The position numbers and the translations under genes are program-made. From Chthoniobacterales bacterium (GTDB lineage Bacteria > Verrucomicrobiota > Verrucomicrobiia > Chthoniobacterales > UBA10450): a DNA stretch of 12,746 nucleotides. Of this stretch, positions 7,185-12,746 are shown one piece after another. The first letter of the stretch is position 1, and every line of letters starts with the position of its first letter. Where the stretch lies: contig JACCZO010000326.1 in the NCBI GenBank assembly GCA_013695925.1, forward strand, positions 1 to 12,746, in the 5' to 3' direction. The notes under the pieces are model-generated. The model saw nothing but the letters and a program-made list of their open reading frames with translations. It was not told the origin of the DNA and did not search any database.

Positions 7185-8177
7185 TCACGCCATTTTGGCA
7201 ACCGTGCTGAGCGCTTGGATAATGGCCCGCCTGGCCAGTTCGATCTTAAAAGAATTGTATTTGTAGCCCTTGGCGGCGGCCAGCTCGGCTTCGGCCGCGG
7301 CCCGGAAGGTTTCGGGGTCGGCTTTCTTCCCGATCAAGGCCTGCTCCGTCTTGGTGGCGCGCCACGGTTTGTGGGCCACCCCGCCGAGGGCGACCCGGGC
7401 CGACTTAATGTTGCCGCCCTCGAGTTCGAGAGCCGCCGCCACGCTGACGAGGGCAAAGGCGTAGCTCGCCCGGTCGCGCACTTTCAAATAATGCGAGCGG
7501 GTGGCGAACGGAATCGCCGGCAGATCGACCGCGGTGATCAACTCGTTAGGCTGGAGATTGGTCTCGACGCCGGGCGTATCGCCGGGCAGGCGGTGGAAGT
7601 CGGCGAACGGGATCGTGCGCTCGCCCTTCGGCCCCTGCACCCGGACGACGGCGTCGAGCGCGGCCATCGCCACGCACATGTCGCTCGGATGCGTCGCGAT
7701 GCATTGCTCGCTCTGGCCGAGGATGGCGTGGATGCGGTTGTAGCCTTCGAGCGCGCCGCAACCGCTGCCCGGCTGGCGCTTGTTACACATCGGGAAGGCC
7801 GGGTCGTAAAAATAATAGCAGCGCGTCCGTTGCAGAAGGTTGCCGGCGGTAGTGGCCAGGTTGCGCAACTGCGGGCTCGCCCCGGAGAGAAGCGCTTCAC
7901 TCAGCACCGGGTACCGGGAGGTGACGAGCGGATGCTCGGCCAGGTCGGAATTGCGGACCAGCGCGCCGATTCGAATCCCGGCGCTGCCCGGCATTTCCTC
8001 CACCTGCGCGAGCGGCAGCCGGTTGATGTCGATCAGGCGATCGGGCTTTTCCACGCCCATCTTCATCAGGTCGATCAGGTTGGTCCCGCCACCGAGAAAC
8101 TTCGCCGACGGATCGGCCGCGACATCGTGGACCGCGCCCTGCCAATCCGCCGCGCGTGAATAGGTAAATGGATTCAT
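7185..8177 (-). CDS. paoB: FAD-binding, 4Fe-4S-containing medium subunit of PaoABC-type oxidoreductase
   Basis: A 330-residue FAD subunit of the xanthine dehydrogenase/CO dehydrogenase medium-chain family. FAD-binding segments are FLGGGTNLIDLM (27-38) and RNLATTAGNLLQ (105-116). Between the two lobes lies a cysteine-rich stretch, Cys120, Cys131, Cys140 and Cys159, in the setting RCYYFYDPAFPMCNKR, GSGCGALEGYNR and CIATHPSDMC. This is the hallmark of PaoB and 4-hydroxybenzoyl-CoA reductase beta chains, which carry an extra 4Fe-4S cluster. It passes electrons from the 2Fe-2S subunit to FAD and an outside acceptor. Its ATG overlaps the paoA stop (ATGA), so translation is probably coupled. Confidence 0.92.
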   Translation of the reverse strand: MNPFTYSRAADWQGAVHDVAADPSAKFLGGGTNLIDLMKMGVEKPDRLIDINRLPLAQVEEMPGSAGIRIGALVRNSDLAEHPLVTSRYPVLSEALLSGASPQLRNLATTAGNLLQRTRCYYFYDPAFPMCNKRQPGSGCGALEGYNRIHAILGQSEQCIATHPSDMCVAMAALDAVVRVQGPKGERTIPFADFHRLPGDTPGVETNLQPNELITAVDLPAIPFATRSHYLKVRDRASYAFALVSVAAALELEGGNIKSARVALGGVAHKPWRATKTEQALIGKKADPETFRAAAEAELAAAKGYKYNSFKIELARRAIIQALSTVAKMA

Positions 8178-8863
8178 GAGGCGACTCCCATCTTGCCGCG
8201 GGCTTCCTTGATCGCGTCGACGATGTTCGGGTAAGCGCCGCAGCGGCAGAGATTGCCGCTCATCCATTCACGAATTTGCGCGTCATCCTTGGCGTGGCCT
8301 TCCTGCACACAGGCGACGGCCGAACAAATTTGTCCCGGTGTGCAATAGCCGCACTGGAAACCATCGTGCTCGACAAAAGCCGCCTGCATCGGATGCAGTT
8401 GGTCGCCTTGGGCGAGACCTTCGATCGTCGTGATCTCGTCGCCTTCCAGGGCGACCGCGAGAGTGAGACAGGAATTCACCCGCCGGCCATTGAGCAGGAC
8501 GGTGCAGGCGCCGCATTGCCCGTGGTCGCAACCTTTCTTCGAGCCGGTGAGTTGAAGATGTTCCCGCAACAAATCGAGCAGCGAAGTGCGCGGGTCGAGG
8601 CGGAGCTTGTGGACTGCGCCGTTAATTTTGAGTTGGACGTCGACCATGGTGGTGGAGTGGTTTGTCGTAATGGCCGACGCACCCTGCAGATCGGACAAAC
8701 CCATCAGGTGCGGACCGAGGGTGAGCGCAGCGCTGGTGCCTGCGACTTTTTTGAGAAATCTCCGGCGCGTTTCCACGCTGCCGAAGATGAGAATATCATC
8801 GAGCGGATCGTTCGGAGGACTCGCATGCGGGTCCGGAACCGTCGCTTCGAATTCGTCGGACAT
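8174..8863 (-). CDS. paoA: Tat-exported 2Fe-2S small subunit of PaoABC-type oxidoreductase
   Basis: A 229-residue iron-sulfur subunit. A long acidic head precedes a twin-arginine signal TRRRFLKKVAG (32-42) with a hydrophobic stretch to about 57, so the assembled complex is expected in the periplasm. The ferredoxin-like cluster ligands are Cys112, 117, 120 and 132; the second, all-helical cluster uses Cys171, 174, 206 and 208 (CGYC and CRC motifs). It relays electrons from the molybdenum site to FAD. First gene of the operon. AAGG stands directly against the ATG, an unusually short spacing, yet this Met is the only one before the Tat motif. The 82 bases up to the tRNA show no clear promoter. 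Confidence 0.93.
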   Translation of the reverse strand: MSDEFEATVPDPHASPPNDPLDDILIFGSVETRRRFLKKVAGTSAALTLGPHLMGLSDLQGASAITTNHSTTMVDVQLKINGAVHKLRLDPRTSLLDLLREHLQLTGSKKGCDHGQCGACTVLLNGRRVNSCLTLAVALEGDEITTIEGLAQGDQLHPMQAAFVEHDGFQCGYCTPGQICSAVACVQEGHAKDDAQIREWMSGNLCRCGAYPNIVDAIKEARGKMGVAS

Positions 8864-8945
8864 CCTTAGAAGTAAACGATTTTCGGATGCGCGAAAGCCG
8901 GATTGATTAATCGGGTTCGGGCGGGAAGAGAGCGAGCGAGGAGGG

Positions 8946-9016
8946 AGCGGGTGAAGGGAATCGAACCCTCGTATGCAGCTTGGGAAGCTGCCGTTCTACC
9001 ATTGAACTACACCCGC
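8946..9016 (-). tRNA. tRNA-Gly (anticodon CCC)
   Basis: A full cloverleaf on the minus strand. The acceptor GCGGGTG (from 9016) pairs with CACCCGC (8953-8947); the D arm contains AGTTCAATGGTAGAAC; the anticodon stem GCAGC/GCTGC encloses TTCCCAA, giving anticodon CCC; the T arm has GGGTTCGATTCCC. Bases closely resemble other bacterial tRNA-Gly(CCC). The discriminator T is followed by CCC, so the 3' CCA is not encoded and must be added. It decodes GGG. Confidence 0.96.
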
Positions 9017-9077
9017 GTGAAGGAAGGAGTGAATCGTGATCCGTGATGAGTGAATAGTCAAAAGCAAAGGCGCGCCG

Positions 9078-9683
9078 CTACTGCCACGAGATTACGTCGT
9101 CCTCACTGTCGTCGGCCTTCTTGTCCCCGGATCCACCGAGGCCGTCCTTGCCGAGGGTCCATGCAATCACTCCGGCGCGGAGTGCGCTGCTCCCGGCGTT
9201 CGACGTGTAGGGATTGGCGATTTGATTATCGTAGTCTCCGTCGATCTTGATCGCGTAATTCTTACCCCACGGATCAAAATACTGCCCCAAAGTGCCCGCG
9301 TCAGTCCCGATGCCCGATCGTGGATTGGTCTGATCCTTCACGTCCGGCGGAGTTATAAAAACAATTTGTTTAGGGTTGAGAGTCGGCTCAAGGCCGCGCA
9401 ACGGATTGAAGAGCGTCTCGTTACTCGTCGGAGCACCTCCGGGTCCGAAGGTGGTGTCAGTCGTCCCCGAAATCGGATATTTCCCATACTCGGTGTAGTA
9501 CGCGTTCACCGCCGTTACGATCTGGGTCAGGTCGTTCTTTGCCTGGGTGACTTTCGCCTGATTCTGGACCCCTTGGAAAGCGGGGAAAAGAAGGCCCATT
9601 AAAACCAAGATGATCGTGATGACTACGAGCAGCTCAATCAGCGTAAACGCCCTCCGCGACTCCGGATTTTTCGTCAGCTCCAT
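9078..9683 (-). CDS. GspG-like type II secretion/type IV pseudopilin
   Basis: A 201-residue prepilin. The leader MELTKNPESRRA is followed by FTLIELLVVITIILVLMGLL, the class III prepilin motif with cleavage before Phe13 and Glu5 of the mature protein (Glu17). Position -1 is Ala rather than Gly, a variant I associate with Verrucomicrobia and relatives. The rest resembles the major pseudopilin GspG: FDPWGKNYAIKID (136-148) and a C-terminal acidic stretch GKDGLGGSGDKKADD-type that in GspG binds calcium, ending in DVISWQ. It would sit in the inner membrane as part of a secretion pseudopilus, or be one of many stand-alone pilin-like proteins. The ATG at 9683 overlaps the end of the DUF2851 gene by 10 bp. 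No other secretion genes are nearby. Confidence 0.87.
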   Translation of the reverse strand: MELTKNPESRRAFTLIELLVVITIILVLMGLLFPAFQGVQNQAKVTQAKNDLTQIVTAVNAYYTEYGKYPISGTTDTTFGPGGAPTSNETLFNPLRGLEPTLNPKQIVFITPPDVKDQTNPRSGIGTDAGTLGQYFDPWGKNYAIKIDGDYDNQIANPYTSNAGSSALRAGVIAWTLGKDGLGGSGDKKADDSEDDVISWQ

Positions 9684-11041
9684 TTTTGCATCTGCTCGGG
9701 GAAGGGACATTGCGCGCAGTCGGACTCGTCTTGCAAGCAAAAGTCTTCGTAGATTTGCAGCAATCCTTGCTGCTGCGCCACCGTCCGCAAAAAACGTGGC
9801 CGACGCGGGTCGTCCCCGAAGAGCCGGGCCGCTCCCGTCTCGATCCGTCGGTTGGTGAGGCGGGCGGGCAACCGGGCGAAATCCGGCCAGACTGCACGCT
9901 CCTCCCACTGGCGCCAGGGCAGGATGACGTTAGCCAGGATTTCCGTGATCCGGGTCTCACCCACGAGGGCCATTTCGGCCGCCGTCGGCCCGGAGGTGAG
10001 CGTGTAGTGGAAATTCCAAAAGGGATGCGCGAGGTCGCGAAAAAACTTCCGGACCGGGCCGAGGTCGTCCTTGCCTAACGAGCGCGTTAACCCTGGCCAG
10101 TTGGTCACGATCCCGGCGAGGGCGGCGAGACGGCGCTGCGGATGATTGAGCGGCCGCGTCCCGCTCAGGCGCCAGGTGCGCGGCGGGACGATGAGCCGCT
10201 CCAGCTCGGCCCGGCGCGGCCACCATTGGTCCCAGAGGACGCGCAGGTATTGCCGGGTGCCGCGCGCAAATGTCGCCAGGTCGGGCGCGGCCAGGAAACC
10301 GGCCAGCCCGAAAAGGACCGCTTCGATCTCGTTAGGCCGGCTGCGCAAAAGTTTTCCCGGCATCCGCTGCGCGAGCAGGGTGAAGGCGAGCTTGTTTTGT
10401 TTGTAACCGAGGGCCGCGGCCAGCTCCTGGTAAAGCGCTTCATCCTTCCCGTGCAGCTCGCTCAGGCGTTGCAGACGCTGCGCCTTGCGCTGGAGACGAA
10501 ACTGCGCCGCCGCCTCCAGGATGCTGCAGATTTTTTCTTCCGGCTGGCCACGGAGCGGCGCGTGGCAGCGCCCCGGGCGCGCGAGCGGGAGATTCAGCGA
10601 AAACGCGGCCGGCAACGTCGCAGGATCGACCCGCACCTGCGGTACCTGCCGGTGTCGGGTTGTGCGGGTGAAAAAATCGCGCCCGCCCGCTTCCACGAAA
10701 ACGTGCAGGACGGTGTCGTCGAAGGCCGGGTTGGTGGCGTGCCCATGCGCTTCCCAGCTCTGATCGGTGAGATCGAACTCGATGCTGCCGCGCACAATTT
10801 CCCCGCCTTCGATCCGGACGGCGGCGTCGGAAAAATCAGGCCCGGCCTCGCGGTTCCAGGTTCCGAATTGCACAACCTCGACCGCTTCGCCCTGCGTGCC
10901 GGTAAAGGCGTTTCCAAAATCGCCCGCGAACCAGCGCGCCTGTAATTCCAGCTCACCGAAACTGCGCGGGTGCGAAAAAAGCGGACGCTCGCGAATCTTC
11001 GCCGTCGCGCGCAACTGGGCGTAACGTTCGGGGCCGGACAT
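9674..11041 (-). CDS. DUF2851 family protein
   Basis: A 455-residue protein of unknown function that I recognise as DUF2851. Marks are WNREAGPDFSDAAVRIEG, then GSIEFDLTDQSWEAHGHATN and DDTVLHVFVEAG in the first third, a helical Arg-rich middle, and a C-terminal Cys pair CAQCPFPEQMQKWS with a further Cys upstream. The N-terminal part has the look of a nuclease-like beta fold (GPDF and an E in the next strand), but no activity has been shown to my knowledge. No signal peptide. ATG at 11041 is preferred; an in-frame ATG at 11110 would add 23 residues that are not family-like. It overlaps the pilin start by 10 bp, suggesting co-transcription. Two octamer copies lie inside. Confidence 0.8.
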   Translation of the reverse strand: MSGPERYAQLRATAKIRERPLFSHPRSFGELELQARWFAGDFGNAFTGTQGEAVEVVQFGTWNREAGPDFSDAAVRIEGGEIVRGSIEFDLTDQSWEAHGHATNPAFDDTVLHVFVEAGGRDFFTRTTRHRQVPQVRVDPATLPAAFSLNLPLARPGRCHAPLRGQPEEKICSILEAAAQFRLQRKAQRLQRLSELHGKDEALYQELAAALGYKQNKLAFTLLAQRMPGKLLRSRPNEIEAVLFGLAGFLAAPDLATFARGTRQYLRVLWDQWWPRRAELERLIVPPRTWRLSGTRPLNHPQRRLAALAGIVTNWPGLTRSLGKDDLGPVRKFFRDLAHPFWNFHYTLTSGPTAAEMALVGETRITEILANVILPWRQWEERAVWPDFARLPARLTNRRIETGAARLFGDDPRRPRFLRTVAQQQGLLQIYEDFCLQDESDCAQCPFPEQMQKWS

Positions 11042-11206
11042 TGCCCGGCAGGCTAGAACGCGGAGGGCCCGCGCGGCAAGCCGGAAAGCCGCCGGAGTTT
11101 TGCATTGCATAACGAACTGCGCCCGGATACACCGCTGCCTGAATCGCAGACTTGCCCCCGTCGAAATTGCACGGACCAGACGGTCTGCCTAACCAGAGAA
11201 AACCTC

Positions 11207-11653
11207 ATGAAAGCAAAAATCCCATCCCTCACCGCGGCCTGCCTTGCAGCCTGCATCCTTTGTGTTTCCCCGGCCCTGGCCCAGGGGAAAAAATCTCCCG
11301 CTCCGGATGCGAGCGCTTCGCCCGGAGCCAGCGCCGCCGCGACCGAGAAAGCGGCCCGGCCAACCGCTTACCGCGGCAAGATTCTGTCGGTCGACGCGAG
11401 TGCCAAGACCTTCACCGTCGGCAAGCACACGATCAAGGTGACCGACGAAACCAAGATCACCAAGAACGACGCCGCTGCGGCCATGTCCGACATCGTGGCC
11501 GACGAGCAGGTGCGCGGCTCTTATTGGAAAAAGGAAGATGGCTCGCTCGAAGCGAAAAGCGTGAAGCTCGGCGCCAAGACCGCGGGGAAAGCGAAAAGCG
11601 GCGCGAAAACAGACGCCGCGGAAGCAAGCCCGAGCGCCGAGCCGAAAAAATAG
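11207..11653 (+). CDS. Small secreted DUF5666-like protein
   Basis: A 148-residue exported protein. Residues 1-25 are a type I signal peptide (KAK head, hydrophobic core, cleavage after ALA). A low-complexity Ala/Ser/Pro linker follows, then one beta-rich domain with the pattern YRGKILSVDASAKTFTVG, KVTDETKI, DIVADEQVRGSYWKKEDGSLEAKSV (residues about 52-118). This resembles the DUF5666 small-barrel repeat. The tail is rich in Lys, Ala and Glu. It probably acts in the periplasm or outside; the function is unknown. The ATG at 11207 is chosen for the signal peptide; an AGAGAA stretch 5-10 bases upstream is a weak ribosome site. It is divergent from the DUF2851 gene across a 165-base gap that shows only a small palindrome, CAGAC-G-GTCTG (11177-11187). 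Confidence 0.75.
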   Translation: MKAKIPSLTAACLAACILCVSPALAQGKKSPAPDASASPGASAAATEKAARPTAYRGKILSVDASAKTFTVGKHTIKVTDETKITKNDAAAAMSDIVADEQVRGSYWKKEDGSLEAKSVKLGAKTAGKAKSGAKTDAAEASPSAEPKK

Positions 11654-11674
11654 TTCGTTAGGCCGACGGCCGGA

Positions 11675-12487
11675 TCATTTCGCAGTCGAGGCGCGAAGCG
11701 CGACACGCAGGTCCTCGACGAAAAGCGCATACTCGCGCCGGCGGCTCTCTTCATCGGGCTGCCGCAGAAGCGAAGAGGGATGCACTGTCGGGACGACCCG
11801 GGGCGCGAACTCTGATTCGAGCACCTTCCCGCGCTCCTTCGTGACGCGAAAGGAGGAGCCGAAGAGCGCCTGCGCCGCGGTCGAACCGAGACAGACGAGA
11901 ACGCCCGGCCTAACGACCCGAAGCTCCGCCTCCATCCAGGGCCGGCAGGCAGCGATGTCGCGCGAGCTCGGTTTCTGGTGGATGCGGCGTTTCCCGCGCG
12001 GCTCCCATTTGAAATGTTTGACTGTGTTGGTCACGTAGACCGCGTTGCGATCGATCCCCGCTTCTTCGAGCGCGCGATCGAGAAGCTGGCCGGCCGGGCC
12101 GATAAACGGCTTCCCGCTCAGGTCTTCCTGGTCGCCCGGTTGTTCGCCGAGCAGCATCATCGCCGCTTTCTTCGGCCCCTCGCCGAACACGGTCTGGGTC
12201 GCATTTTTGTAGAGCGGACAGGCGCGACAGCCGCGGGCTGCCTCGCGCAAGGTCGTCAGGCTGGAGGTCTCGGGTACCGGCGCGGGATGCCATTCGTCGT
12301 CGGTCGCTTTTCCTTTCGCCGCGCTTTGTTTCATCATCGTCTCGACCCGTTGCGGCGCCGCGCGCAGGAGCTCCGGGATGAGCGTCGCTTCCGGCAGGTT
12401 GCGCCAGATTTCTTCGGCATCTCGGCCTGCATTGCGTGCACTTTTACGCGGGCCGGGTCGAAAATGTTCGCATAGTAGGTGCGCCAA
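11675..12487 (-). CDS. udgX: UdgX-family uracil-DNA-binding protein (C-terminal part of a broken DUF4130-UdgX gene)
   Basis: A 270-residue frame. Residues 75-268 are a family 4-like uracil-DNA glycosylase fold: 4Fe-4S ligands Cys87, Cys90, Cys181 and Cys199, GEQPGDQED (114-122), GKPFIGPAGQLLD and VHPSSLLR (235-242). KRRIH (166-170) is diagnostic of UdgX, which in mycobacteria forms a covalent bond from this His to the uracil site in DNA and is not displaced. Residues 27-50 (WRNLPEATLIPELL) are the end of a DUF4130 domain whose start lies in another frame at 12407-12746, so the listed ATG at 12487 is not the true start. ATG at 12337 overlaps the stop of that upstream frame and could allow a separate UdgX of about 220 residues. 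Confidence 0.9.
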   Translation of the reverse strand: MAHLLCEHFRPGPRKSARNAGRDAEEIWRNLPEATLIPELLRAAPQRVETMMKQSAAKGKATDDEWHPAPVPETSSLTTLREAARGCRACPLYKNATQTVFGEGPKKAAMMLLGEQPGDQEDLSGKPFIGPAGQLLDRALEEAGIDRNAVYVTNTVKHFKWEPRGKRRIHQKPSSRDIAACRPWMEAELRVVRPGVLVCLGSTAAQALFGSSFRVTKERGKVLESEFAPRVVPTVHPSSLLRQPDEESRRREYALFVEDLRVALRASTAK

Positions 12488-12746
12488 AGATTTTCAATCT
12501 CGTCCGCGCCGGGCGCCTCTGAGCGCGGCACCCCCGCCGTGAAAGAAAGAGTGCGGCCATCCCAATGCGCGCAACGGTCTGGCGTCAGGATCGACCAGCG
12601 CATGGAAGCAAAACGATCGGCAAAAAAAGGTGCGTTCTGCTCGACGATGTGATGCTGGGGCTCGAACCAGGCGATATACCATTTCTCCGCGCCATGCGCC
12701 ACTTCGCGAAAACGAACGAAAGCGCGCATTTTGTGAATGTCGTGCC
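12334..12746 (-). CDS. DUF4130 (TIGR03915-type) DNA repair domain, N-terminal part of the broken UdgX fusion, cut by the window edge
   Basis: The reading frame is open to the right edge, with HDIHKMRAFVRFREV across the edge-proximal ATG at 12729, so the gene starts outside the window. It shows typical DUF4130 features: WYIAWFEPQHHIVE, APFFADRFASMRWSILTP, AHWDG, LWRTYYANIFDPARVKVHAM and AEMPKK. After that the frame becomes an Arg/Ser-rich tail (to 12334) without family resemblance, while the expected WRNLPEATLIPELL continues in the UdgX frame. Restoring one base between 12407 and 12408 would give AEMPKK-Tyr-WRNLPEA and a normal DUF4130-UdgX fusion. DUF4130 proteins are known as UdgX partners; their biochemical role is not settled. 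Confidence 0.85.
   Translation of the reverse strand, partial: HDIHKMRAFVRFREVAHGAEKWYIAWFEPQHHIVEQNAPFFADRFASMRWSILTPDRCAHWDGRTLSFTAGVPRSEAPGADEIENLWRTYYANIFDPARVKVHAMQAEMPKKSGATCRKRRSSRSSCARRRNGSRR

Larger units (their letters stand above)
293..11916. repeat. Dispersed octamer family TCGTTAGG/CCTAACGA (16 exact copies)
   Basis: TCGTTAGG on plus at 293-300, 1258-1265, 3111-3118, 3650-3657, 4186-4193, 4827-4834, 7543-7550, 10329-10336 and 11655-11662. CCTAACGA on plus at 991-998, 1504-1511, 1686-1693, 4366-4373, 4671-4678, 10074-10081 and 11909-11916. Ten of 16 extend to CTCGTTAGG. A single-mismatch copy is ACTAACGA at 6771-6778. The span given is only the range of the copies. Fourteen are in genes and two between genes. 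The role is unknown; see findings. Confidence 0.8.

Noticed and set aside
9017..9077. Short GTGA/GAGTGAAT repeats between the tRNA and the pilin gene
   Set aside because: The units are too short and irregular to call a repeat array or a regulatory site.
9684..9908. N-terminal extension of the pilin frame inside the DUF2851 gene
   Set aside because: The prepilin leader must be short and end in RRA/F; the extra 75 codons are a shadow of DUF2851.
11655..11674. Octamer between the convergent DUF5666-like and UdgX genes as a terminator part
   Set aside because: Only a 5-bp GGCCG-A-CGGCC dyad is present with no U-tract, and most octamer copies are inside genes, so a terminator role does not explain them.

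Overview
The window looks like ordinary chromosomal DNA from a GC-rich Gram-negative soil bacterium, most likely of the Verrucomicrobiota. That placement is an inference of moderate confidence. It rests on a GspG-like pseudopilin with an alanine at the cleavage point (RRA/FTLIELLVVI), a Ser/Thr kinase fused to Sel1 repeats, a DUF4130-UdgX repair protein and the high GC content. There is no phage, integrase, CRISPR array or rRNA.

Left part (1-3136): a membrane-anchored Ser/Thr protein kinase with an outer Sel1-repeat sensor half (minus strand) is divergent from an FHA-domain class III adenylate cyclase (plus strand). A terminator-like hairpin follows the kinase at the left edge. The pair suggests a phosphorylation-to-cAMP module.

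Middle (3292-8863, all minus strand): a molybdenum hydroxylase operon of the PaoABC (YagTSR) type. Its order is a Tat-exported 2Fe-2S subunit (paoA), a FAD/4Fe-4S subunit (paoB), the molybdopterin subunit (paoC), an XdhC-type cofactor-insertion chaperone and a MocA-type cytidylyltransferase. paoA/paoB and xdhC/mocA each overlap by 4 bp. Between paoC and xdhC sits a 135-bp REPIN-like element: two inverted 29-bp arms, each a small hairpin with GTAG at its foot.

Right part (8946-12746): a tRNA-Gly(CCC), a GspG-like pseudopilin overlapping a DUF2851 gene (both minus strand), a small secreted DUF5666-like protein (plus strand), and a DUF4130-UdgX uracil-DNA repair fusion (minus strand). That fusion is split by an apparent one-base deletion and runs off the right edge.

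Across the whole window the octamer TCGTTAGG (reverse complement CCTAACGA) occurs 16 times exactly, where about 0.3-0.4 is expected by chance. It appears on both strands, in several reading frames and between genes, so it seems to be maintained at the DNA level like an uptake sequence or another genome-wide signature. This is the most unusual signal here.
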